Both the position numbers and the translations under genes were made by a program. The notes beneath the pieces are model-generated. The model saw nothing but the letters and a program-made list of their open reading frames with translations. It made no database searches and was not told the origin of the DNA. 64,000 nt of DNA from Desarmillaria ectypa (Eukaryota > Basidiomycota > Agaricomycetes > Agaricales > Physalacriaceae), in contig JAUDYN010000004.1 in assembly GCA_030407005.1 (NCBI GenBank), positions 2,852,001 to 2,916,000 of the forward strand. The letters are read 5' to 3'. Shown in pieces: positions 24,327 to 37,733 of this stretch; position 1 is the stretch's first letter; each line of letters starts with the position of its first letter.

Positions 24327-26005
24327 CTATCGAGCTACCGAGGTCATGAGTTCCATTAAAACCTTCTCGGCTTCTGCTTTGACATCATAACCCATAATTT
24401 TATCGCGCATCATAGGAGCTTCGAAGATTGAGGCTTAGTGCGTTGCGCGAAAGAAGTACAGAATGTGAATTACTTACACCTGAGATACAGGCCTCTCTTT
24501 GCCGGAATATTCTGCTGTTCAAACGATTCCATGGCTACATACTCAGCACGCTCCTTACGCAAACTTTGGTAGGCGACAAGGCGGTTCTCGACGTCAGACA
24601 CTTTGGTTCCCATCGGAAGGAGGGCTGCAAGAGCTACGGCATCCTCAAGGCCCATCCCGAAGCCTTGCCCGAGTGCTACATTTAGATAGCTGTCAGCAAA
24701 TCGCATGATATACCGAAGCACGCCAACCTTACTTGGTAATGATGCATGCGCAGAATCACCTAGCAAACATGCACGTTTATTAATCCACGTCTCAAGCTGC
24801 GGGACAACACGCATTTGCCACAAATGAATATTATCAGCCAGCTCGAGCAAGCGCTTAAATCGTGGGTGGTAGTCTTTAAAAAACTCCAGCAAAATTTCCT
24901 GGGTAACTGGTACATTCCATCCTGGTGTAGAATTAAGAATTTGAGAAGATGCAGGCTTCTGAAAACTCACCAATTTCATTCTGGTTGCGTGGGTCATCAT
25001 GCACACCGAGAACGTTGACCATTGTACCACTGCGGCACGCGTAGATGATAATCGTACGTTTGTCAGTCTTCTCAGAAATAGAAGCCGCACCCGTCTGCTC
25101 ATTGTCATCGTTTCGGTGTACAGGAGCCGTGATTAAACGTGCTCCGAGGGGTGGGTACTTGATGATCCAGTCGAGTTCGGGATATGGCTCTAAAACCTCT
25201 GCCGGTGCGAGCCAGCGGTATCCAGCGATACCGGTGGGAGGTATGTCTATTTCTTTTCCCAAAACGTAGGAGCGTATGGTAGACTACACTCCTCGTTAGC
25301 TCATGACCACTAGCGAAAATAACTCGATGCACACCCTAATGCCATCGGCACCGACGATGAGATCGGCGGAACAGATTGTTCCATCGACAAGAGAAACGGT
25401 ACAAGCTTCCACATCGCAAGACGCCACCTGACTGCCTAAACAAAGCTGGCCAGGAGGTCCTGTTCCTTCAGGGTCGAGGGCAACTCGCATGAGCTCGTTA
25501 TGAAGGTCAACACGATGCGCCATTATCCAAGGCTTCCGAGAGTTCATGAATACGTGCTTAAAACAAAGAAGCAAGATTATATTCCTTACGTCGCCATACG
25601 CCTTGCGATAGTCCGTCATGTTATTCATCATGCCCGGACTTCCGTCATGTGCCATGGCAGTGAACTAAAGGAAGTATCAGTTCTTTCACGGAAAAAGTGA
25701 TCAAAAAAAAGTACGTACACAAAGATTATCTACAGGCTTGAGATTGTCGATGTTACAGCCAAGATCTCGGAGAGAGCGTACAGTGTTGGGCGGTACTGCG
25801 AGACCTGCACCTAGTTCGCTTTTGAAATTTGAGGATTCAAGTATCTAGAAAGCAACTTCATCATCTGATAATCTATAAGATGTTTAGAAAGACTTACATG
25901 GACACAATGCCCTTGCCTACGAAGTGCAATGGCAGCAGAAAGTCCACCAAGTCCAGCACCCACGACTACCACTTTCAGTGGCCAGGCTTCATCGATATGT
26001 TGCAT
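24327..26005 (-). CDS. FAD-dependent monooxygenase, salicylate-hydroxylase-like
   Basis: Eight exons (25898-26005, 25719-25844, 25590-25664, 25335-25532, 24971-25283, 24733-24921, 24478-24675, 24327-24418), 432 residues, usual for group A flavin monooxygenases. The Rossmann dinucleotide fold is at the start (VVVGAGLGGLSAAIALRRQG, residues about 11-30), the DG motif reads LIVGADGIRS, and the FAD-ribityl GD motif reads ACLLGDSAHASLP followed by GQGFGMGLEDA. This family hydroxylates phenols or aromatic acids, sometimes with decarboxylation, using NAD(P)H. All introns fit. No lesion is seen, unlike the FAH neighbour. Its place between the PKS/P450 pair and the luciferase-domain gene suggests a tailoring role; this is inference. 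Confidence 0.9.
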
Positions 26006-26549
26006 GGAAGATACGTAGTATTTGCTTGAAACAGAAAGTTGAGCCGAGGGTTCGGTTATGAGATGCAGAATTGCAACTGTCCAATTCGCGAAGGCCTTAT
26101 ACAGCCCAATTATCCTGAATGTGCGGTGTTGATGTTTCCGCTGGATAAACCAAATCCGAGTATGCTGACTAGTACCGAAGTACTGAGGGACAGGTTACAA
26201 TATTCACCCAGCCCAAAGTGGATAGCGCGCTTGACAACATGAATGATTACCAACTTGCGTATACCGAAATCACGGCTCCCGGGTTTCTGGTAAGTTAAAG
26301 CTTCCTGGCATAGGATATCGCGGATGTCGGCATGATAAGTCAAAACCTAGAACCCGGGTGCAGAAACAAATAATCGTTCTCCACTTTCAGAACTACAGAA
26401 TCCCGGTTGCTTCTCCCGACGTTGATGGCCAATGTATAATTAGCCCTTCACAGAAGCTGTCGAACGAATAGCTGAACCGGGCATGATATAAGGCCCATAT
26501 CATCGAAATCACCGTTTTCAGGATACATAGTACGTCCTTCATCGACAGC
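26006..26549. other. Divergent promoter region, FAD monooxygenase / luciferase-domain gene
   Basis: The two start codons point away from each other across 544 bp. No open frame in this stretch has recognisable content. It may control both genes together. Confidence 0.45.
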
Positions 26550-27387
26550 ATGAAACTTGACCTCGTCGGATATGTCTTTGGCATCAGGAATAGCGGCTTA
26601 GCCATCGCTTGCTGTGCTGTGGCAGTCACATTCGCCATCGCCTTCCCATACGTTCGCAGGGACTACCAGACATTTCTATCTGGCGGTCCCTCCTATGCTC
26701 CTCAGAATATCAAAGGTTACATCATCGTCTGCGTTCTCTCCTTATTCCGTCAGGAGCAAAAGGGCCTTGCGATATATGACCGCCTTCCCGAGAAGCGTAG
26801 GTGGCTACCTGACTTGACTCCTCGCAATGGCCCGCAGCCCATCACGACCAGCCATATAATCCAAAGACAGGTGAGGGATATGCTGGCCGCCGTCGTCCAC
26901 AATAGCTGATCGCGAGCATCCATAGCGCAACCAGACACCGGACCCGAACTTCGCCCTCAAAGAACTCAAGGCCACGGTCATACCACGTGTTCAGGCTCGC
27001 CACACCGACCTCACCCATCTCAGCCTATCCAAGTTCGAGTTCCATGCTACAGCAATCTTCCTGCTCCCCTCTGTACCGATCGATGATCCCAAAAACGTTC
27101 CAAGTCACGACACGGTGCGCAGGACGAAGAGGGAGATCGCACACATGCACGATTACCACGACTACACGTTACATCTTGCACTGGCCGCCCAAGATGGGAA
27201 GGAAGTTGTGTCGAAGGGATGGGGCCAGCGACACCCACTGGCTGGCCCAGGCGTTCCTGGCCCACCTACGGAGTGGACGTTTATTTACGCGCCACGTAAC
27301 AAAGAGGAGCTGGCAGTGGTGGAAATGATTCTCGAGGCATCAATAGGCTATATGACCAATGACCCGGCTGGAAAGGTTATCGTATAG
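26550..27387 (+). CDS. Small membrane-anchored protein with luciferase-domain (DUF5519-type) fold
   Basis: Two exons (26550-26870, 26926-27387), 260 residues. A single hydrophobic segment near the N terminus (SGLAIACCAVAVTFAIAF, residues about 15-32) suggests membrane anchoring. The rest matches what I know of the luciferase-domain family: LPEKRRWLPDLTPRNGPQP, then EIAHMHDYHDYTLHLAL, GWGQRHPLAGP and FIYAPRNKEEL near the end. Despite the family name, homologues in fungi are not known to emit light and the function is uncharacterised. It sits at the edge of the PKS cluster in divergent orientation to the FAD monooxygenase. Confidence 0.75.
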
Positions 27388-28395
27388 TTACATCGTGGGC
27401 GTTGTGAACACGACGTTGAATTCTCTTTGGCAGCGTTACTTGTGAATGCATGTTCCTCGGGATTGAACGTGAGAGTTCTTATACATGGTATATATCAGCT
27501 AACGCTACATATAGGCATGATGCCCTTAGGGATTCTTTAACAAGGACTCTGACGATAATACTATAGATAACATACCTTGCTTCCTTGCGCCCCACAAATT
27601 TACACCCTCAGTAATGGAAACGAGATTAATACAGCTTTCAATGCCACTGACTAGTACTTGGTGCACTTCACGCAAAAAACGAGATGAATACCGGACATTA
27701 GAGACGTCAACTGCGAGTCGCTGAGGTGGTAGTCGCGTAGTAAGATGAACCGGCAATTCCCGATCATTCTTGCGACCTCTCGAAGCAGCAAGCCCTTTAA
27801 CATAGATGTAATTGAGGTACCACCCACCAAAACATGTTAAACATGGTAACAGTACGATACGAACACGGACTCTAGTTTATTTAATTTTCGATTCCTAATC
27901 TGGTACGGCGCACCATCCCGAACATCATCTCAGCTTTAGACCACAACGTTGAGATGTGAGTACCTTCGGTGCATACCTCTGTTTCATGCCATGCTTATCT
28001 TTTATGTAGTAATGATACATCATTCTACTCTAGCACTGTCCGTTTCTTCCCGAGCCACTTTCCGTTCACCGCGTCCGAGTACCCTACTCATAAACTCCAA
28101 GAAAACCTTCAACGACTATTCAGCTAAGCCAGAAGCAACAATTGCTTCACCTGAGAAAATTTTCGGTAATGCGACTAGCCAGGTAGAAATCGACTCCGAG
28201 AAATAGAGAATTTTCTTACTGAGTACTCCCAGACTTATGTGCCAGCGGTTGATCTACAGCACAACAGAACACGACGTGGCTCATTACACCGATGCTATCT
28301 TATGAAGGATGAGCCAAAAAAACACGAGAACTCAAAGAACAATAAACTACATAAGTGAGTTAAGTAAATGAACACTCATACACGCTAAAAATGGC
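27388..28395. other. Intergenic region of about 1 kb
   Basis: No supported gene. A short plus-strand frame with an ATG at 27987 and end at 28206 would give about 72 residues with a signal-peptide-like start (MLIFYVVMIHHSTLALSVSS); this could be a small secreted protein but nothing else supports it. It marks the boundary between the accessory block and the helicase gene. Confidence 0.35.
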
Positions 28396-29960
<1,565 letters not shown>

Positions 29961-30079
29961 TTTTATTTGGTCGAGGTGTTGGAAAGAGGAAGAGCGAGCG
30001 GAGTTGGAAATACATCCATGTTAGGAATATTGAATTATTTAAATAGATAATATGCCATTGAAAACATTGAATGGAATGT

Positions 30080-30358
30080 CTAAGCACTCAACATAACTAT
30101 GCTGGAATACCATGGCCCCATTTTCCTTGCCGTAACGTCATCAATGTCGTAGCTTGCAAGGAGCTGCACACGGTCTTTCACCTGAATGATGCTGTACTGC
30201 TCAACTCCGGTAGCGAGATCCGCCTTCTTAAGGACGGGGCCAATAATGTCACGAATATAGTCGTCTGGGGGCTCATACAAAGTCTTTGCACCCCATGGTG
30301 CAAGTAAATAACGGTCTGGAGTTACGAGTCGCCCAAGAGTTGACTTTGATGGTTCCAT
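30080..30358 (-). CDS. Short unknown protein (92 residues)
   Basis: An uninterrupted 92-codon frame with ATG at 30358 and a normal, non-repetitive composition (RLVTPDRYLLAPWGAKTLYE, then DDYIRDIIGPVLKKADLATG). I recognise no domain. It lies alone between the helicase and BTB genes on the same strand. It could be a genuine small gene or chance; composition favours coding. Confidence 0.5.
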   Translation of the reverse strand: MEPSKSTLGRLVTPDRYLLAPWGAKTLYEPPDDYIRDIIGPVLKKADLATGVEQYSIIQVKDRVQLLASYDIDDVTARKMGPWYSSIVMLSA

Positions 30359-30572
30359 AATCCCGCCTTCAATGTCGAAAGTAGTTGCTAAGAGTGAAAC
30401 TGCTCGTTACATTTTCAGCAGCATCGACTCTCCACAAAAATTGCACGTCTCAATTGCAAGTTATTCCGTCCTAAGTCACATTTGGGTGATTCTAAACGCA
30501 AATGTGTTACTGATATACAATATATTCCGTTATATTATTTGATACATCTGTCCTGTCTTTCTATTCTACAAG

Positions 30573-31526
30573 CTAAAGGTATTCACTGAACTGCGGCAAG
30601 TCATTCCGATCCCTGTTAGCCTGATGATACCAATACCCCAACTCTCTCTTACAGTCTTCACAGCGATTGCCTAGTGTTTGCTGCCTCCGTTGAAGCAGCG
30701 ACCGCAACTTGAGTAAATTCTGGGGTCTGCCTGCAATCTCGTGTGCTATACAAGCATAGTTCTCTGCCCATATTTCACAGTGATGCACGGTAACATTCTT
30801 GTGGTGACGCGTAGGACCGAAGCGTGTATACTCCCTATTCATCAAGTCTGTCCAATCCTGGTGGTATCGAATCTGAGAAGTACTAAGAAGGTTGGTAGAA
30901 AAAAATAGAAAGGTCCATGACCTACCCAAGCAGCGAATATGTCAGAAGGAAGAGACTGAAGCATTTCGGTCGTCGACATGTTGATACTAGCTTCCGCACA
31001 TTCGTTGATAATGTCCTCATGCTTGTGCCGAACGCTGTACAGTAACACTTCCAATGGATGGTCCGCTATAGACTCCCTGGTAAAAGCAACATTCAATTTC
31101 AGTACATAGCAATGTAGGCTTTAGTGGAACGTACTTCATCTTCTGGGCGCATACTCCCATGGCCGAGTATATCTCATACTTCTCCACGGCCTCAGCGAGA
31201 TCCTTGAGTACTTCAAACTTGATGTTCCTCAAGTCTGGCTGGCGCTGCAGATACATGTACTGAAGCATAAGCTCGAGTACCTCAGCGCGTTCTGTGAGGG
31301 GAACGACCTCCTCGTGCTTCGGGATGGTTAACCCTCCAGCATCAGCAAACACCTGGGAATGCATCTCGAGGTTTATGCGGTGTACACGAAAGAGAACGTC
31401 GTCGCATGACTTGAGAGTAATATCAGAGTCTGAGGCATTGACTAAGGAGTTACGGGGTAGTAAGTGGGGAACGGGCAGCGAGGGGGAGTCGTGCGTACAT
31501 CTGTACGAGATTTGAGTGGTGGCCAT
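30573..31526 (-). CDS. BTB/POZ-domain protein
   Basis: Four exons (31499-31526, 31135-31441, 30926-31076, 30573-30872), 261 residues. After a nine-residue first exon the BTB core begins: NASDSDITLKSCDDVLFRVH, residues about 11-30, with FADAGGLTIPKHEE and LELMLQYMYLQRQPDL, the usual D-x-L and xFxxHxxxL pattern of fungal BTB proteins. The C-terminal third is helical and contains Cys and His pairs (NVTVHHCEIWAENYACIAHE, NRCEDCKRE) of unknown purpose. An alternative reads through the first intron, but splicing restores the usual spacing before the BTB core. Fungal proteins of this kind are numerous and mostly unstudied. Confidence 0.8.
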
Positions 31527-33031
31527 GAGAGATATAATCAGGTTTCACACCATAGCGTCACAAGCGTAGCCATGGGTTAAGACAATCGTGATGCCGGTAG
31601 TCCCGTGAGCGTCACTTCTGGCATCGACCAATCACCTATCGACAGTTACGGTGCTGCGTATAACGTCGCTATCGTCGAGATATGACCAGAATAATATCTA
31701 ATCGCATGCAGACATTTATTGTGAACAAAGTTGAAGTTGAGGCCTTGAGATCTAGAATCCAAAACAATATTTTCTCAGACTTATAATTTGCAGATATGCC
31801 TAATCACGTGATAATAACACGTGACTTTGTTTCAGCCGGACTGCCATGAACTTTTGATTTCAACCAAGTCCCTGGAGTATGTCATCAAATGATCAAAGAA
31901 ATTAGTTCCCTGGAAGCTCTCACAGTCTCATGAAGAGCTGGAATTCACCCTCGCACCCTACAGCAGCGACTAAAGATACCCGGGACATTTTACCATGGCT
32001 GGTGTCAACGATTCATCTCAATCCGTCTTGACACTGACAGTCAAGCATCCAATCATTCTTAACGAAATTTCTACGATATCACTGTTACATAAGAGGAAAG
32101 GCATGACATCCTTCTCTTGACAATCCATCTCACCTCTGGTTCAGCTCCGTGGCGTAAACGACAATCAAACCGGTGCATTAAGAATTGGGCGACAACTGGA
32201 CCGGGGTTATATTCTGCTGTGGAACTGTACTTTACTGTTCTCATCAGCACCTGCCTCATGGAAATGATCCAGAGTTTGCTTGACAGATGAGACTGACCTC
32301 AGACTGATTAGTTATATCGAGTAATGAATGACCCTGGCAATATTATCATATCTCGGGCGCTCGGGCATCGACGTTGGCTAATAGATTTTCTCATCGCTCG
32401 CGACGGGTGACTAGTCATCTATGATCAAATCATCTGGACCTGGATCCGGAGCTGGATTGCTTTGTGTGGCAGGCTCAACATTCTTTGTTCAAGGTACGTA
32501 CCGTACCACACCTTTGGTGATCTTCTTACTGACTGGTTGAGTTGCCTTGCTGTGTTCGACCGCATACAGTCGAGTCTGATTATTCATTTTTCTAGAATTG
32601 TTCTCTTCTTCTTCTATCTGTCATTGCGGCGACTGTACGGAGCAGCTCTGAATTGAAGTTGCCTGGCCAAATTACTTCACAGCCTCCTTCATATTCTTTG
32701 GAATCCATGTATAGAAGCTCAAACTTTGACATCGTGATTCCGAGAATATATATACCCCGCTAAATGGCTCTTGAGTTTCACATGAGAGTCTCCGTCAGAG
32801 GTCTTCTGATAGTGGATACCTTGAATGTGCCTTCAGTAAAGCAGACTGTGGATGGGAGTAGGGCTGTTCCTGACTTGTCATGTGTTCTTCACCCCAGTGG
32901 TTACTGTGTGTACGGAATGTCGCTCTTGTGGTAGCAATGCCTATATACTTTATTTCGCCTTACAACTCCTTTTACTATTACAGTACTTTTTGTCGATTAT
33001 CAAAAGAAAACAGATTTGTAGTGTTCATAAA
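31527..33031. other. Intergenic region of about 1.5 kb
   Basis: No supported gene. It holds the BTB promoter with a double CACGTGA element (listed separately) and the 5' region of the Nudix gene. Short plus-strand frames near 32462-32656 and 32852-33030 are hydrophobic but featureless. Confidence 0.45.
31804..31824. promoter_or_regulatory. Two CACGTGA boxes in tandem
   Basis: TCACGTGA, then TAATAA, then CACGTGA: two E-box palindromes 13-14 bp apart, about 280 bp upstream of the BTB start codon. The spacing places them on a similar helical face only if read loosely. The same octamer lies upstream of RCC1 and UBA1. Confidence 0.45.
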
Positions 33032-33824
33032 ATGAATCGAGTCAACGTTGACCCACCGCCATTTAGTACAAGATACCACCATGCATCATTATCGTATGTC
33101 ATTCGAGGCTCCATGTGTACATCCCGCTTTCATACTAATTTATCATCAGATACATGGCATCTAGCCGCCGTAGCTACTGCTGCAGGATTCTTGTTATTAC
33201 CATGGTTTTATCGACAATTCAATAAACAAGCACGTGCGGCATCGTTCGAATTCTCTAGCTAAAACATGTTCACACATCCCCGCTACCCGAAGATTCGTTC
33301 TCGCCGCTGGAGCCATTGCTTTTCTCATTTCTAAAGACAAGCCGCTCAAAGTCTGTCTTGTGTACTACAAAAAGCGCAACGAATGGCTTCTTGCCAAGGG
33401 GCGGAAAGACGAGGGAGAAGAACTCGTAGCCACTGCAACGCGTCAAGTCCTGGAAGAGACGGGCTACGCTTGCACGCTTCTCCCTATCGCACTGCCCACA
33501 CGCGCGACCCTCTCCTCCGCGTCTGTAGCCCACCAAAAAGACATACCGAGACTGTCGCAGAACTGTACAGAACCGTTCGCCATCACCATCAAGCCCCTCC
33601 AGAAACCCAAGAACGTGAAACTGATATTCTGGTACGTCGCATCGTTGCATGATCCCGAGGGGGCTCCACGCATTGGGACACATATGATAGCTGAGGGGTT
33701 CGAGGTGTCTGTGTTGTTCGACGTTGATGAGGCTCTGGAGAAACTCTCCTTTGAGGACGACAAAGACTTGTTACGTTTGGGTGCAAAGTACGCTGAGCAG
33801 TATAAATGCGACCACATGGTCTAG
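33032..33824 (+). CDS. Nudix hydrolase, diphosphoinositol/diadenosine polyphosphate hydrolase-like (start uncertain)
   Basis: The core, from 33293 to 33824, is secure: FVLAAGAIAFLI opens the Nudix fold and the Nudix box is GRKDEGEELVATATRQVLEE followed by TGY, with one change from consensus (R-Q in place of R-E). FEVSVLFDVDEALEKLSFED follows. This class cleaves nucleoside diphosphate linkages. The open frame lacks an ATG before the core. A phase-correct model joins an exon 33032-33093 (MNRVNVDPPPF...) to 33293 through a 199-bp intron, giving 197 residues. That intron is about four times longer than its neighbours, so the N terminus needs transcript support. Confidence 0.75.
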
Positions 33825-34436
33825 ATGATGGGCCGCACTCTATTCAATACAATTCTTGCATTTCCCTGTGAGTGCTTTTTATCAACTCGAAGCAGCCCAG
33901 TTTGATTCACGGACCAGTTAGATATCAGCTTGTCCGTCCACTTTCCCTTGATGTCTATATGATTGCCAAGTGTTTACTGACTATTTTTGCTATCTGCTAC
34001 GGTATTAGATTCGTACCTGGTCCGGCATCCATTGACAGCGCCCTTCAAGTTACCGCTTCTGTAGAAACTCGACATAATTCTTGCCATTCGGTATCAACTC
34101 TAGGGCTTAGGGTAGAGGCTCATGACCTCAATTTGCCTCCTTCAGTCCGTCCTCGCCGGGGCAATTTATAATATCCTTTAATCAAGTGGTTCACAGCAAG
34201 GTTATCTGTTGAATGGCCGACGATGAGACTCATCAGAAAACACTTGTACATAACATTGTGATATTGATCTCTGCGGCGAGGGCCTGACAAATTAAGCGAC
34301 TCCATATCTACTAAAACGGATGATTATCTGTAAAGGAGCGTGAATAATTAATCAAGTACATTTACGCTCCGCAAGCAAAAAAGAACAGCAGTAAGATTAA
34401 GAGCAAAACAGCGAAGAGACAATGGAGACAAAAGAA
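33825..34436. other. Convergent intergenic region of about 600 bp
   Basis: Lies between the 3' ends of the Nudix gene (+) and the ammonium transporter gene (-). Open frames on either strand are short and featureless; I see only terminal sequences here. Confidence 0.5.
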
Positions 34437-36298
34437 TCAGTGAACATGCGAGCTCTGTCGTTCCTTTAAATACTGGTTTTCTGAATCCCGGCTCCCTCTA
34501 AACCCGGTCGATGACGAGGCATCGAAACCGATATAATCATACGCAAACTCGCCCATATCAGATTCGTCTATTCCTAGTTCCTCTACCTCTTCCGATACGC
34601 GTAGACGGAGGCCCGGGATGTAGTGCATGATCCACAAGATAATAGTCTGTGAAATTGAAGTGTGAGAGCATGCTAGAGGGGGGGTGAATGGGAACTTACG
34701 GTCATCGTGAACGAATAACCCAGTCCAGCAACCGAATCTGCGAGGTGCCAAGCTAGCTGAACCCAGTGATGGTCGAGCCAGCCCCCGCTAATGACGGTGA
34801 GCCCGTCAAAGTGAGCTACACTGGCCTGGGCGAAGAGCGCAGTAAGGAGGTTCCCAACGACTCCGCCAATACCGTGGGATGCGAATACCTGTGTGAGATA
34901 TGTAAGTGGGGGGCGGTGGGGAAAGAGGAAGAACTTACATCGAGAGTGTCGTCGTAGCCGACGAAAAACTTGATTTGGGTGGCAAAATTGCATACTGTGC
35001 CGGCCATGAAGCCAAAGAGGACGGCCGCGGCTGCAAGGCGGAAGCTGTTAGCCATGTATAAACCTGCTTCGATATCACTCACGAGCACCAACAAATCCAG
35101 AGCCAGGAGTGATGGCTACCAGTCCTGCGATAGCACCAGAACAGAAACCTACAGCGGACCACTTCCTCTCGATACGGTAATCCTGTATCGCAGATTGAGT
35201 GATTGAAACTTTGCGACGAAAAATTCATTACCCAGAGCATCCATGTAAGCCCACCAACACTTGCCGCCAAATTGGTGACAATGCACGCCTGAGCAGCCCT
35301 CATATTGGCAGCGAGGGCAGATCCACCGTTGAAGCCAAACCAGCCTACCCATAGGAATACGGTTCCTGTACACCATTAACTCCAACTTGCCAAAGTAAAA
35401 CACTCGGGCAAAAATACCTAGGACCACGTATGTTGTGTTATGAGGCTTGTACGCCAATGCCTCTGTGCCGTACCCCCGACGTTTTCCGAGGTAAACCGAA
35501 ATAGCTAGAGCCGCAGTACCTGAAGAGATATGCACCGGAGTTCCTCCAGCGAAATCTAGGCCTCCGAGGACGAATGACCATCCGTTTGAGTTCCAAGTCC
35601 AGCATGCGATGGGGTTGTAAACAAGTGTAGACCAGAAGAAGACAAAGGCGAGCAAAGGACCGAGGTGGGCACGTTCGGCGAAGCCTCCTATTGCGAGCAT
35701 AGGCCTAGAAACAATGATTTCGTCAATCCCGACGAGCCGCACACCCAGGCATGAGGTAATTTTAAAAAAACGTACGTAATAATTGCAAACATGAGCTGGT
35801 ATACGCAAAAGACGATGGACGGGATTTTGGCACTTCCTATGGAAGGTTTCTCGAGTACCCCTTTGAGACCGAAATATTCTTGTGATACCAGTCAGTCAGT
35901 CAAGATGAGATGGGGGGCATGGTGCAGATATCCTCACTCAAGTCTCCGATGAAACGGCTTCCCGTTTCGCTGAAGGTCAGTGAGAAGCCCCAGAAGAACC
36001 ACTATTAATAAGGTAGTACTGTCAGTCCTGTAACCGAAGTCGGGTGCAGAGACAGACCTGGAAGGAAACCACCGCGATGGTCATCATGCTTAGGTATATC
36101 ATAGATAGCGCATTTTTTCGTCTGTATAGTGGTTGAGCGGATAGGGTGCACTCATGGATAGGGATCGCACCTCAACAGCCCAGAATAAAAAAATCCAACG
36201 CCTGGTATCATCAACCAAACCAATGCCGTGCTCGCAAGGACCCACGCAATGTCGCCAGGGCTGTACACGACAGTCACCCCGTCATTTTGTATGGACAT
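34437..36298 (-). CDS. Ammonium transporter, Amt/Mep family
   Basis: Ten exons (36171-36298, 36058-36121, 35938-36001, 35776-35878, 35418-35704, 35232-35365, 35083-35182, 34939-35030, 34700-34888, 34437-34646), 456 residues, eleven membrane segments expected. Family marks: [20 protein letters not shown] at the start, [20 protein letters not shown] (first pore His), [34 protein letters not shown], and [18 protein letters not shown] (second pore His). The cytosolic tail ([20 protein letters not shown]) is the usual fungal one. It moves ammonium or ammonia across the plasma membrane. GATA motifs upstream fit nitrogen control. Confidence 0.95.
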
Positions 36299-37733
36299 AC
36301 TGCCAGCTGTATTCTTTCATGAGCCCTTTTATTCGCTAAAAAAAAAATGAGAGACAACGCACAAGAATCGTATTCGATGTTGACCATCTTTCTTGCTGTT
36401 GGAAGGGAAACGTTGCAGACAAGATGAAGGGGCCTGACGGCGAAGGCCCGGGACCCTAAGTAGCAACTAGGATTGATCTTCCTATACAAATCGATCATTT
36501 TCTCACAGTGTGATAGATAGGCAATATCATTATATGATGACTCAGAGGCATAAAGGGAACCAGCTCGCCTTTTTCTTTATCAATGACTCGAGGTAGACAG
36601 ACGCCGAATGTTGGCGGACGCTCAACGTCGTCTATACTTCACAGTGGCGGCGATTTGCGCTGATCTGTATACGTGGCATCGAAAGTCTTTGATGATGATG
36701 CACGATGGACCTTGCGACTGTATTTATTTCGACTCGACCCACATTGCTCTGTTCCGAGGTGATCTGAATGAATTGCAATGTGCTTTTCACCTTCAGCGTT
36801 TCGCATTCTCGTCCAAATTTGTCTGCAGTATATTGTACTCGAAAGGCCCAGGTTCCGATACAAGCCTATTTCTTTTGCGTGTGCTGGGGACGATATACGT
36901 TTTTCCAGATTTGAACGCGGGATATGGCCCAGTACGAGGTTGCCCGCGGGTACTGTGCTATTTAGCATAGCTTGAACAGGAACGGTACCTTGAGTCCCAT
37001 GTGTTTACATCTTTCTTATCGGTGGGTTCCAGAACTCTAGCGCATGCTTCTTTCCCCTAGTCTGCAATATTCTAAGCGCTGGAACTATTGAAAAGGATGG
37101 CTTGCAGTACGGTATTGGTTTGGTTCGTAGGTATCTTTTCGAAGCTGGAAGCCTTTGGATAAGTCTGATCCCGGATCCGCTCGGAAATTTAAGTACCCCC
37201 TTTAAGGCCGAAATAGAAATTCGACAGCTACTACGATCACTCTGCTTGTATGTACGACCTTATCTGAATCTGCATGAGTTCCGATATGTCGCGTTATACC
37301 CTAATAGAGCACAGCCTCTGCACGGCGAACTGGACAGCGACTTATCTTGCTGCCAGTGATGGTTGATTGAGTGAGCACTTCATCTGTTATACTGTTCGAT
37401 AGATGATGAGGGGGTTGACAAGATCATGGCAGACCTGAATGAACCAGAGTCCTCCAAGCTCGGCTATTAAGTAGCATTTGAGATTTATATCCGGTTTGGC
37501 CGGAGGTAACCGCCGTTCTGCACCCTTCTAACCTTGCCAATTTTCATCACTATATCGGACAGTATACTTGAAGCCCTCTCGCGTTTGTCCCCCTTTTGTG
37601 CTCACGACGTTGCAGACACATTTTGGTTTGCTCAAAGTGCCCATTAATAGGCTCGATAGTACGCCGAGCTCACCAGTATGTCCCTCACATCCTGTCCACA
37701 CGACCAGGTAGAATGATGGTTGGTCAGTACTAG
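36299..37733. other. Divergent intergenic region of about 1.4 kb
   Basis: Separates the start codons of the ammonium transporter (-) and methyltransferase (+) genes. An ATG-started plus frame (36608-36970) of 120 codons has no domain and unusual Cys/Tyr content; I do not call it. Otherwise I see only promoter sequence. Confidence 0.45.
36512..36519 (+). promoter_or_regulatory. GATAGATA, candidate nitrogen-control element
   Basis: Two adjacent GATA cores about 215 bp upstream of the ammonium transporter ATG, with a further TATC shortly downstream (about 36525). GATA factors of the AreA/Nit2/Gln3 type bind paired GATA sites and induce Mep genes under nitrogen limitation. The sites are seen; regulation is inferred. 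Confidence 0.4.

Noticed and set aside
36608..36970. 120-codon ATG-started frame upstream of the methyltransferase
   Set aside because: No domain, skewed composition, no splice partner; probably chance within a long divergent promoter region.
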